Origin: Flavobacterium sp. HBTb2-11-1
GTDB lineage: Bacteria; Bacteroidota; Bacteroidia; Flavobacteriales; Flavobacteriaceae
NCBI RefSeq assembly: GCF_009826975.1
Contig: NZ_WUMO01000007.1
Location: forward strand, 124,001-188,000
Length of the DNA stretch: 64,000 nucleotides
Direction of reading: 5' to 3'
Both the position numbers and the translations under genes were made by a program. Shown piece by piece: positions 51,436-59,044 of this stretch. Numbering within the stretch: position 1 is the first letter of the stretch; each line of letters begins with the position of its first letter. Under the pieces are notes generated by a model. It saw nothing but the letters and a program-made list of their open reading frames with translations. It did not search any database and was not told the origin of the DNA.

Positions 51436-54198
51436 ATGATAAATGATTCTTTTCTTCAAAAAATTGCCTCTGTTGTAATTCAGGATTATGTTGGGAAACT
51501 TTCCGAAATAACAATAGTTCTTCCAAATAAAAGAGCAAAGGTATTCTTAATTGAAGCGCTTAGAAATGCAACTTCTAAGACTATAATCGCACCTCAGATT
51601 ACCAGTATAGAAGATTTTGTTCAGGATGTTGCGTCAATTCGTTCTGTAGATTCGATTGAGCTTTTATTTGAATTTTATGAAGTTTATTTGTCTATTACAG
51701 AAAAGAAACATCAGCAATCTTTTGAGTTATTTGCAAATTGGGCTAAAACGCTTTTACAGGATTTTAATGAAATTGACAGATATCTTTTAGAGCCTTCACA
51801 CGTTCTATCTTATCTAAAAGATATTGAAGATATAAAGAGATGGGGACTTGAAGTTGATCAGAAAACAAAACTTTTAGAAAATTATATTGATTTCTGGAAA
51901 TTGCTTCCCGTTTATTACGAATCATTATATAATCATCTGCTGTTTAAATCCATTGGATACCAAGGGTTGATTTATAGAGAAGCAGTAAATAATCTCAATC
52001 ATTTTTCTAATACTATTGGAAATCGGACTTTTATTTTTGCGGGATTTAATGCTTTGAATGCGGCCGAAGAAAAAATCGTGCAACATTTGCTAGCATTAGA
52101 CCAAGCAAAAATTTATTGGGATGCGGATCAAGCTTTTCTAAATGATCCTTACCATGATGCTGGACTCTTTTTAAGACGATTTAAAGAAAGCTGGAAACAT
52201 TATAAATCAAATGTTTTTGAATGGATTGTGGATGATTTTTCGCAGTCAAAAAACATTCAGATTATTGGAACTCCCAAAACAATTGGCCAAGCAAAATTAG
52301 CGGGTAGCATTATTGAGAATTTAATCAATCAAAATCCTGATGCTTCTTTAGATAAAGTTGCAGTTGTGCTTGGTGAAGAAAATTTATTGGTTCCCGTTTT
52401 GTATTCTCTTCCTGCATCTGTTGGAGCATTGAATATTACAATGGGATATTCAGGAAAGAATAATCCGTCGCAGATTTTTGTAGCTAAATTGTTTAAAATG
52501 CATACCAATGCGCTTTCTCGAAAAGGCGGGAGCTATGTTTTTTATTATAAAGATGTGCTCGATATTTTAACACATCCTTTGGTTGAGCCGTACGCTAATG
52601 CGCAAAGACTAGTAAGAATTATTAAAGAGAATAACTATACTTTTATTACTCATCATAAAATTTTGGAGCTTCATCCTGACCCATCAAATTTTTTTAATTT
52701 GCTGTTTGAAAAATGGGAAAATGGTTCTGTTGCTGTTCTGAAGAATATTTCAGCTTTGTTAATTGCAATAAAAGATCATTTTAGTAATGATAATGAAGAA
52801 GAAAAAATTGCCAAAGCATTTGTTTACGGCGTTTTTAAAGTGATTAATAAGCTTATAAATTATTATTCCAAACACCATCATATTGACAATATTGATACGC
52901 TCCATTCTATTTACAAACAAATTATAGATCTGGCAGAAGTCTCTTTTGAAGGAGAACCGTTGCGTGGTCTTCAGATTATGGGAGTTTTAGAAAGCCGTGT
53001 TTTGGATTTTGAGACCGTAATCATAACTTCTATGAATGAAGGAAAATTTCCTGCTGGAAAATCTCAGAATTCGTTTATTCCATATGATGTTAAAAGGGAG
53101 TTGGGACTTCCAACATTCAAAGAAAAAGATGCGATTTACACTTATCACTTCTATCATTTGTTGCAAAGAGCAAAAAATATTTATTTGATTTATAATACAG
53201 AAAACGACGGATTAGACGCTGGCGAAAGAAGCCGTTTTATCACGCAATTGGAAGTTGAAAAAAAATCAAAGCATAATATAACTTTTGATATTTATAATCC
53301 AGATTTGCCAAATACAGCTTACGAACCGATTTCAGTTCCTAAATCTGAATTGGTAATGGAGAGGTTGAAAGAAATTGCTGTTAACGGCTTTTCCCCATCT
53401 GCGTTGACAAGTTATATCCGAAATCCAATTGAGTTTTATTTTCAGAAAATATTACGAATTCGTGAAGTAGAAGAGGTTGAAGAAAATATTGCTTTAAATA
53501 CTTTAGGGACAATTATTCATGAAACTTTAAAAGCGCTTTATGAACCATTTATAGGGAAATTTATTTCTGAGAATGACCTTCTCAATTGTTTCAAATTATT
53601 GGATGATGAAGTCCTCAAGCAATTTAAGTTGGTTTACAAAGAAGGAGAAATCAAGAAAGGAAGGAATCTTTTGGCTTTTGAAGTGGCAAAACGAAACGTT
53701 TCGAACTTCCTGAAAATGGAATTAGAGTCAGTAAAAAATAATGAAGCGATTCAGATTATCGCTTTAGAGCAGACTTTTGAGCGTCAGTTTGTTCATCCAA
53801 AACTGCCGTTTCCTGTTTTGATTAAAGGAAATGTCGATCGTATTGAACGCCGAGATGGAAAAATTAGAATTATCGATTATAAGACAGGAAAAGTAGAAAA
53901 GTCTAATGTAGTTCTCAAAACTTGGGAAGGATTGACACAAGAGCTTAAAAATGATAAAATCATTCAGGTTTTGGCATATGCTTTCATGTATGAGAAAGAA
54001 GCGGGAGAGCTTCCAATAGAAGTCGGAATTATTTCGTTCAAAAACTTAAAATCTGGATTCTTGCCTTTTGGTTTTAAAGAAGAAAAAGATTTAAATGTTG
54101 TGGTTACTCCACAGATATTGAATTCGTACTTAGAAGAAATTGCTAGTTTGTTGGGAGAGATTTTTGATATTAATATTCCTTTTGAGGAAAAAACCTAG
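51436..54198 (+). CDS. PD-(D/E)XK nuclease family protein (AddB-like)
   Basis: A 920-residue protein that resembles AddB: an N-terminal inactivated helicase-like part (ITIVLPNKRAKVFLIEAL, no true Walker A), the conserved GLQIMGVLESRVLDFETVIITSMNEG near 525 (core LQIMGVLESRVLDF), and a C-terminal nuclease with GTIIHETLKALYEPF and GNVDRIERRDGKIRIIDYKTG. Only one Cys occurs in the nuclease region, so the AddB iron-sulfur cluster is probably missing. The start is ATG 51436 right after the ompA terminator. It probably works with the AddA-like protein at 45361. The small membrane gene overlaps its end by 17 bases. Confidence 0.85.
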   Translation: MINDSFLQKIASVVIQDYVGKLSEITIVLPNKRAKVFLIEALRNATSKTIIAPQITSIEDFVQDVASIRSVDSIELLFEFYEVYLSITEKKHQQSFELFANWAKTLLQDFNEIDRYLLEPSHVLSYLKDIEDIKRWGLEVDQKTKLLENYIDFWKLLPVYYESLYNHLLFKSIGYQGLIYREAVNNLNHFSNTIGNRTFIFAGFNALNAAEEKIVQHLLALDQAKIYWDADQAFLNDPYHDAGLFLRRFKESWKHYKSNVFEWIVDDFSQSKNIQIIGTPKTIGQAKLAGSIIENLINQNPDASLDKVAVVLGEENLLVPVLYSLPASVGALNITMGYSGKNNPSQIFVAKLFKMHTNALSRKGGSYVFYYKDVLDILTHPLVEPYANAQRLVRIIKENNYTFITHHKILELHPDPSNFFNLLFEKWENGSVAVLKNISALLIAIKDHFSNDNEEEKIAKAFVYGVFKVINKLINYYSKHHHIDNIDTLHSIYKQIIDLAEVSFEGEPLRGLQIMGVLESRVLDFETVIITSMNEGKFPAGKSQNSFIPYDVKRELGLPTFKEKDAIYTYHFYHLLQRAKNIYLIYNTENDGLDAGERSRFITQLEVEKKSKHNITFDIYNPDLPNTAYEPISVPKSELVMERLKEIAVNGFSPSALTSYIRNPIEFYFQKILRIREVEEVEENIALNTLGTIIHETLKALYEPFIGKFISENDLLNCFKLLDDEVLKQFKLVYKEGEIKKGRNLLAFEVAKRNVSNFLKMELESVKNNEAIQIIALEQTFERQFVHPKLPFPVLIKGNVDRIERRDGKIRIIDYKTGKVEKSNVVLKTWEGLTQELKNDKIIQVLAYAFMYEKEAGELPIEVGIISFKNLKSGFLPFGFKEEKDLNVVVTPQILNSYLEEIASLLGEIFDINIPFEEKT

Positions 54199-54499
54199 AA
54201 GACTTATTAGAAAGTTTCGAAACATATTTGAGTTTTATAAAACGACTTTGGTTGTAAATTTGGTTGTTTCTGCTATTGCATTTCTTTTTGGCGGATTTAA
54301 CTATTTTTTACTGATGATAGCTACACTAGGTTTTGCATTCAGTATTGGGTTTAAAGAAATTTATCGCCAAAACGAATATCTATTTTATGTAAACAATGGT
54401 CTTTCTAAAAAAAGGCTTTTGTTTTGTAGTTTCGTACTCAATTTTGCGTTTGTATCTTTTTTTTTCACGTTGCTAATTTTAATTCAAAAGACATTTTGA
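54182..54499 (+). CDS. Very small permease-like membrane protein
   Basis: A 105-residue protein of unknown function. I place its start at a TTG (54182), giving a basic N-terminus (MRKKPRRLIRKFRNIFEFYK), because the only in-frame ATG (54140) lies inside the AddB-like gene. Three hydrophobic segments follow: about 23-38 and 39-55 (VVNLVVSAIAFLFGGF, FLLMIATLGFAFSIGF) and 83-103 (LLFCSFVLNFAFVSFFFTLLI). The loop FYVNNGLSKKRLL recalls the helix that couples ABC-2 permeases to their ATPase. Its stop overlaps the ABC ATPase start in TTGA. It may be a minimal ABC membrane subunit. Confidence 0.65.
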   Translation: MRKKPRRLIRKFRNIFEFYKTTLVVNLVVSAIAFLFGGFNYFLLMIATLGFAFSIGFKEIYRQNEYLFYVNNGLSKKRLLFCSFVLNFAFVSFFFTLLILIQKTF

Positions 54500-55170
54500 G
54501 AAAGCATGTCCTTGAAATAAGTGGTATTCAAAAAAGCTTTAATGATAAATTGTTGCTCTCCGATATTTATTTAAAATTGGAAACAGGACAAATAATTGGT
54601 TTATTTGGAAGGAATGGCTCTGGTAAATCTACATTATTTAGGATTATAGTCGGAATAGTATCTGCTTCCGATAAAAGTATCTTTATTAATGGAATTTCCA
54701 AGAATAATTCGTCTGTATTGTTAAATGAAATTGGTTATTTGCATCAAAACCAATTTATACCAAATCATTTTTCTGTTTTTAAGGCCATTCAGTTATCAGT
54801 CAATAAACAAAAATTAAAAATTTTTTATGATGATGATTTTTTAAAACTTATTTTAAATCAAAAGATTGGCAATTTATCTTTTGGTGAATTGCGATATCTT
54901 CAACTAAAATTGATTCTTTCGAATGAATCAAAATTTGTATTATTGGATGAACCATTTAGCGGTTTGTCTCCAAAAATGATTGAAATTGTATTTAAGTTGA
55001 TTAAAGAAAATTCTCAAGAAAAAGGAATAGTTATTACGGATCATCATTATGAAAAAGTAATAGAAATTGCCACAGATTTAAGAATGTTGAAAAATGGTAA
55101 ATTAAGAACAATTACTAAGAAAGCCGAACTTGTTCAAGAAGGTTATCTGATAAATTCGGCTATGTTTTAA
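54496..55170 (+). CDS. ABC transporter ATP-binding protein
   Basis: A 224-residue ABC ATPase. Walker A GRNGSGKST (38-46), Q-loop YLHQNQFIP, a degenerate signature LSFGELRYLQ (instead of LSGGQ), Walker B KFVLLDEPFSGLSP and the switch His in ITDHHYE. The only workable start is TTG 54496, which shares four bases (TTGA) with the stop of the small membrane protein, implying coupled translation and a shared complex. A full-size permease or substrate-binding protein is not present. A convergent 47-residue ORF ends 7 bases downstream. Substrate unknown. Confidence 0.88.
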   Translation: MRKHVLEISGIQKSFNDKLLLSDIYLKLETGQIIGLFGRNGSGKSTLFRIIVGIVSASDKSIFINGISKNNSSVLLNEIGYLHQNQFIPNHFSVFKAIQLSVNKQKLKIFYDDDFLKLILNQKIGNLSFGELRYLQLKLILSNESKFVLLDEPFSGLSPKMIEIVFKLIKENSQEKGIVITDHHYEKVIEIATDLRMLKNGKLRTITKKAELVQEGYLINSAMF

Positions 55171-55177
55171 GTCACTT

Positions 55178-55321
55178 TTAACCAAATATTTTTTTGAAGA
55201 AACCTCCTTTAGGTTTTTCTTGAGAGGCTCTAATATTAATGTATCCGTTTTCAATACGAAACTTTCTAAACTTCTCCAGTTTTACATTTAAGTCAAAGCG
55301 TAATTCGTCAACAGTTTTCAT
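55178..55321 (-). CDS. 47-residue small protein beside the second roadblock gene
   Basis: An ORF of 48 codons including the stop: ATG 55321 to TAA 55180-55178. The product begins MKTVDELRFDLNVKLEKFRK and ends QEKPKGGFFKKIFG. The N-terminal two thirds form a charged helix and short strand, and the tail is basic and aromatic, able to bind a membrane. It lies between an ABC ATPase and a roadblock gene, divergent from the latter. A similar arrangement (71-residue protein divergent from roadblock) exists at 43752-44505. Too short for most gene finders; I support it by codon pattern and by the parallel locus. Confidence 0.55.
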   Translation of the reverse strand: MKTVDELRFDLNVKLEKFRKFRIENGYINIRASQEKPKGGFFKKIFG

Positions 55322-55572
55322 TTTTAGTATTTTTTTTGCAAATCTATATAAAAACTTTTGCCAAACGTAATAATCTGCAAATCTTAATTTTAGAATTGAA
55401 ATTTGTGGAACAAAATGTTATGTTTTTGATATTATTACTTTTTATGTTAATTTTTTTTGCATATTTTTTGCAAATAAATAGGATTAATTACGTGATAAAT
55501 AAAAGTGCTCCAATAGGTGATAATGTACCTTTTTTTTAACAAGTGTTTATCGAACAATTTCTAATATTAAAA
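55322..55572. other. Gap between the 47-residue ORF and the second roadblock gene
   Basis: AT-rich region between divergent genes. A 67-codon ORF (55336-55539) of hydrophobic composition is present but looks like a chance reading of AT-rich DNA. The roadblock -7 box closes the gap on the right. No hairpin or RNA gene is seen. Confidence 0.4.
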
Positions 55573-55580
55573 TATCTTTG
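55573..55580 (+). promoter_or_regulatory. -7 element of the second roadblock gene
   Basis: TATCTTTG, an exact TAnnTTTG match. Transcription would begin near 55586, which favours the ATG at 55609 over 55594 as the start. Confidence 0.5.
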
Positions 55581-55608
55581 ACGCTTCCAAAACATGACAT
55601 ATAAGAAT

Positions 55609-55929
55609 ATGGTTGATTTACAAACACTAGTAGAAGAGACCGGAGCTGAGTCTGGGCTTAGTTTTAATATTGATGGCATCTTAAATGAGTCTGTTAATTT
55701 AGAGTACGACGGAAATGTTGCAGCAATGATCGGAATGATTTTAAAGATGTGTCTTGAAATGTCTGAAGATGTTAACAATGGCAATCTTAAACAAGTTATG
55801 ATTAAGAATAATGACGGAATTGTTGTAGCAAGCAAAAGTCAAGATGATAATTGTATTGCGTTGCTTTCTAAAGATCTAAGCAAAATGGGACTATTGCTAC
55901 GAAGAATGGATTCTGTTTTTAATAACTAG
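55609..55929 (+). CDS. Roadblock/LC7 domain protein (second locus)
   Basis: A 106-residue protein starting MVDLQTLVEETGAESG; an ATG five codons upstream (55594) is possible but would sit about 8 bases from the predicted transcript start. The fold elements are GLSFNIDGILNESVNLEYDG, helix NVAAMIGMILKMCLEMSEDV, strands KQVMIKNNDGIVVASKS and CIALLSKDLSKMGLLLRRMD. It is a close paralogue of 43752-44108. Predicted to dimerise and to act with a GTPase or another partner not present here. Confidence 0.8.
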   Translation: MVDLQTLVEETGAESGLSFNIDGILNESVNLEYDGNVAAMIGMILKMCLEMSEDVNNGNLKQVMIKNNDGIVVASKSQDDNCIALLSKDLSKMGLLLRRMDSVFNN

Positions 55930-56039
55930 ATTAAAAAAAATGCACTAAAGTAAATTTTGGTTTAACAAGAGTGACTTTATCTAAATACAAAAAAGATATT
56001 ACTTCAAAGTTATAAAGATATTTTGCCCCCAAGAATGAG

Positions 56040-56079
56040 AAAAAGGCTGTTTCAACCCTTGGTTAGAAATGGCCTTTTT
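56040..56079. terminator. Bidirectional terminator between roadblock and hydrolase genes
   Basis: AAAAAGGC (56040-56047) pairs with GCCTTTTT (56072-56079); TTTC and GAAA inside extend the stem. It lies between convergent genes. Confidence 0.65.
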
Positions 56080-56099
56080 CGACTGTAATGTTTAGTCTT

Positions 56100-56876
56100 C
56101 TATTCGAAGAAATGTGACAAAGCAATTTTCAGCTCTTCTTTGTTTTCTATTTGACTCATGTGTCCATCTTCAAAAGAGACTAATTCTGCAGTTGTATCTT
56201 CAATTTGAGAAAGATTCTCTTCGTAATTTAAAACAGGATCTTTTTTTCCTAAAATCAATAAAACTGGGAAACGATTCTCTTTTAAAATCCATTCTCTGTC
56301 TTTTCTGATTTTCATACCTTCCTGAGAAGCTATAATTCCTTGTAAAGGTGTTTTTAAAGCTTCTGTTTTTACTTTTTCAATTTCTTCGGCCAATCGTGTT
56401 CTGTTATTTTCGCTAAATAAATTTGCAATTGCTAAGCTTACAAAACTTGCATAATTTTGTTTTACGGCTTTTATTGCTCGAGTTCTATTTAGTTTTCTCT
56501 CTTCGCTGTCTTCTTTAGAAGTTGAATTTAATAAAGCCAATTTCTGGATTTTATCTGGATACAATTCTGCAAAAGCCAAAGCAACATAACCACCCATTGA
56601 ATGTCCAACAATTATAGCTTTTTCGATTTTTATGTTTTTTAAAACTTCATTTACCACATTGGCATTATCTTCCATTTCGTGAACATAACCTAGCGGTTCA
56701 GATTCGCCATGACCTAATAAATCGATTGTTATGACACGATATTTTTCTGAGAAAAAGTCAACATATTCTTTCCACATTTTTTTGTTCTCCAAAAAGCCGT
56801 GCAGTAAAACAATTGCATTTCCTTTTCCAGAATCTGAGTAGGAAATCGTAGTATTTTTATATAAAAGCGTTTTCAA
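56100..56876 (-). CDS. Alpha/beta-fold hydrolase
   Basis: A 258-residue alpha/beta hydrolase of the epoxide-hydrolase/esterase-like group. Oxyanion region LLHGFLENKKMW (about 24-35), nucleophile elbow GHSMGG (about 92-97), acid in LGKKDPVLNYE (about 209) and the His in FEDGHMSQIE (about 237). No signal peptide. The substrate is unknown; the resemblance is to MenH/YbfF/BioH-type small-molecule esterases. Single gene. Confidence 0.88.
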   Translation of the reverse strand: MKTLLYKNTTISYSDSGKGNAIVLLHGFLENKKMWKEYVDFFSEKYRVITIDLLGHGESEPLGYVHEMEDNANVVNEVLKNIKIEKAIIVGHSMGGYVALAFAELYPDKIQKLALLNSTSKEDSEERKLNRTRAIKAVKQNYASFVSLAIANLFSENNRTRLAEEIEKVKTEALKTPLQGIIASQEGMKIRKDREWILKENRFPVLLILGKKDPVLNYEENLSQIEDTTAELVSFEDGHMSQIENKEELKIALSHFFE

Positions 56877-57009
56877 AATGAAGTTTTTTTATTGTGAAGC
56901 ACAAAGTTAAGAAAGCCAAAACAAAATACCGAAATGTCTTGATTTAATTGGGAAATCTTTAAACCAGCAATAAATTTATTTATGATAAAGTACTGTTTGT
57001 TAACTAATA

Positions 57010-57039
57010 AAAAAATGGCTTCCATTTCTGAAAGCCATC
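57010..57039 (-). terminator. Terminator of the AIM24-type gene
   Basis: Stem ATGGCTT/AAGCCAT (57016-57022 and 57033-57039), with a run of A at 57010-57015 that becomes a T run on the minus strand, 4 bases beyond the stop. Confidence 0.8.
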
Positions 57040-57042
57040 TAA

Positions 57043-57846
57043 TTAAAATCGGTTATCACCATCCAAAAGATTTCCAAGTCCGTCAAGAAGACTTCCTTCA
57101 TCACGACTGTTTCCGCCAGATCTAGGAGCCGAAGCAATAATTCGGTCAGCCAATCTTGAGAAAGGCAACGACTGAATGTAAACTGTTCCTGGACCTTTTA
57201 AAGTAGCATAGAATAATCCTTCGCCACCAAAAATAGAATTCTTGATTCCGCCAATAAACTCAATATCATAATCTACATCTTTGGTAAAACCAATAATGCA
57301 TCCTGTATCTACTTTTAGAACTTCGCCGTGAGCCAGTTCTTTTTTGGCCATTGTTCCCCCAGAATGGACAAATGCCATTCCGTCGCCTTCTATTTTTTGC
57401 ATGATAAAACCCTCACCACCAAAAAGACCGCGGCCTAATTTCTGCGAAAATTCAATTCCGACAGAAACACCTTTGGCGGCGCATAAAAAAGAACTTTTTT
57501 GGCAAATAAATTTACCTTGAAATTCAGTTAAATCAATTGGAAGAATTTTTCCAGGATATGGAGATGCAAATGATACTTTACTTTTAGTATGGCCTTGATT
57601 TAAAAATGCTGTCATAAACAAACTTTCGCCAGTAAGAACTCTTTTGCCAGCACTTAAAAGTTTGCCAAACAAACCTGAACCTTGCTGTTGGGAGCCGTCT
57701 CCAAATATAGTTTCCATTTGGATATTGTTTTCCATCATCATAAAGCTGCCGGCTTCGGCAATTACAATTTCCTGCGGATCTAATTCTATTTCCACATATT
57801 GCATTTCTTCCCCAAAAATCTGGTAATCTATTTCGTGTGCTTGCAT
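57043..57846 (-). CDS. TIGR00266/AIM24 family protein
   Basis: A 267-residue protein of the TIGR00266 (AIM24-like) family, with glycine-rich beta-helix/sandwich repeats. Typical segments are EIVIAEAGSFMMMENNIQME (about 26-45), FGGEGFIMQKIEGDGMAFVH (about 140), KVDTGCIIGFTKDVDYDIE and IFGGEGLFYATLKGPGTVYIQS. No enzymatic site or membrane segment is visible. In mitochondria the related AIM24 affects membrane organisation; the bacterial role is unknown. Confidence 0.85.
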   Translation of the reverse strand: MQAHEIDYQIFGEEMQYVEIELDPQEIVIAEAGSFMMMENNIQMETIFGDGSQQQGSGLFGKLLSAGKRVLTGESLFMTAFLNQGHTKSKVSFASPYPGKILPIDLTEFQGKFICQKSSFLCAAKGVSVGIEFSQKLGRGLFGGEGFIMQKIEGDGMAFVHSGGTMAKKELAHGEVLKVDTGCIIGFTKDVDYDIEFIGGIKNSIFGGEGLFYATLKGPGTVYIQSLPFSRLADRIIASAPRSGGNSRDEGSLLDGLGNLLDGDNRF

Positions 57847-57994
57847 AATTTCTAAGTGATTTGTTTTTGAAATTAGTCTAATGATGCTCTAGAATGTTAC
57901 ATTTTTTAATGTAGTAAGGTGGTTTTTAAAAACATAAATTAATTTTGTTATTTTAAATTAGTCTTAATTATGTGTTTAATTACTTGAAATTCTA

Positions 57995-58002
57995 TATTTT
58001 TG
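57995..58002 (+). promoter_or_regulatory. -7 element of the 118-residue gene
   Basis: TATTTTTG fits TAnnTTTG, 22 bases before the ATG at 58025. The upstream element is not clear. Confidence 0.45.
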
Positions 58003-58024
58003 CATCGTTATTATATTTATCAGA

Positions 58025-58381
58025 ATGGCATTAGTTAGTGATTTGACCACCAAAGTATTATTTGAAACCGAAAAAGGATATAGTTATCAATGTGATTTGA
58101 CCAATAGTATAATTATCAATTTTATTGATACCGTGTCAAGTTATAAAATCCATGATTTTTTGATTTTTCAAAGAAAGGTCAATAGTGTTGACATCCTTAA
58201 TATGCTTTATGACTTATCTGATCAGTCGGATGCACAGCTGATTGAAACTACCAAAAGAAACTTTTCCAGAAATCTTACTATTTGCGAAATAGTGCAGTTA
58301 AGAGATTTGTTAAACGGAACTAAATTTACTCTCAATTTGCATTCTATGCTTTGTAGCGTAGCGAATGTTGAGCTTATTTAA
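58025..58381 (+). CDS. Hypothetical protein of 118 residues
   Basis: I do not recognise this protein. It lacks signal peptide and membrane segments. The N-terminal half has strands (KVLFETEKGYSYQCDLTN, SIIINFIDTVSSYKIHDFLI), the second half is helical (VDILNMLYDLSDQSDAQLIE, TICEIVQLRDLLNGTK). Four Cys are scattered and do not form a metal motif. It has its own promoter element and stands alone between the AIM24-type gene and ferritin. Its length and mixed fold resemble small regulators, but no family can be named. Confidence 0.6.
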   Translation: MALVSDLTTKVLFETEKGYSYQCDLTNSIIINFIDTVSSYKIHDFLIFQRKVNSVDILNMLYDLSDQSDAQLIETTKRNFSRNLTICEIVQLRDLLNGTKFTLNLHSMLCSVANVELI

Positions 58382-58470
58382 ATTCTTACTTAGATTAAAT
58401 CCAAATTTTCAGGCAGTTAGGATTGCCTCCTTTAATTTTTGTAAATTTACACGTATAAAAATTTAAGGTT

Positions 58471-58989
58471 ATGAAAGATTTACTAAGAACACGTACTTCA
58501 TTAGTTGAAGGTGTAGAAAATATATTGAATTTACAGGCAAAAATAGAAAGTGACGCTTCTAACAAATATCTAGCTATGGCTGCATGGTTGGATCGAAACG
58601 GTTTTGCAAATACAGCATCGTATTTGTACAAACAAGCTGAAGAAGAAAGAGAACACTTTCTGAAAATTTTCAAATATATTACAGATATGGGAGGGATTGC
58701 CATTACGCCATCTGTTCCAGAAGTGCAGCAGGAGTTTGCTTCTTTTAGAGAAGTATTCGAAATTGCTTTGCAAAATGAAATCGCAGTTACTCAGGCAATC
58801 AATAAAGTGATCGCAAAATGTAGAGCTGAAAACGATTATGCTACAGAAGATTTTATGATGTGGTATGTAGCTGAGCAAAGAGAAGAAGAGAAAAACGCGA
58901 GAAGAGCTTTAGAGCTTTTTGATCTAATTAACGGAAATGAAGCTGACGGAAAATTCCAATTGGATCTTCAGATTTCAAAAATCGGATAA
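58471..58989 (+). CDS. Non-haem ferritin
   Basis: A 172-residue four-helix-bundle iron-storage protein. Ferroxidase ligands are visible in the helices: E in NLQAKIESDASNKYLAMAAW (about 18-37), the pair in YLYKQAEEEREHFLKIFKY (E and H, about 50-68), E in ALQNEIAVTQAINK (about 108) and the C-terminal YVAEQREEEKNARRALEL (about 130). It oxidises Fe(II) and stores Fe(III) in the cytoplasm. Single gene, followed by a strong bidirectional terminator. Confidence 0.92.
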   Translation: MKDLLRTRTSLVEGVENILNLQAKIESDASNKYLAMAAWLDRNGFANTASYLYKQAEEEREHFLKIFKYITDMGGIAITPSVPEVQQEFASFREVFEIALQNEIAVTQAINKVIAKCRAENDYATEDFMMWYVAEQREEEKNARRALELFDLINGNEADGKFQLDLQISKIG

Positions 58990-59006
58990 TAAACGTTTAT
59001 AAAATT

Positions 59007-59040
59007 AAAAAGCCCTTAATAAATTTATTAAGGGCTTTTT
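59007..59040. terminator. Bidirectional terminator between ferritin and aminopeptidase P
   Basis: An almost perfect palindrome: AAAAAGCCCTTAATAA and its complement around ATT. A run on one side, T run on the other, so it serves both convergent genes. Confidence 0.9.
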
Positions 59041-59044
59041 GTAT

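Noticed and set aside
55336..55539. 67-residue hydrophobic ORF before the second roadblock gene
   Set aside because: Composition matches chance translation of AT-rich DNA, and it overlaps the promoter gap between two divergent genes.
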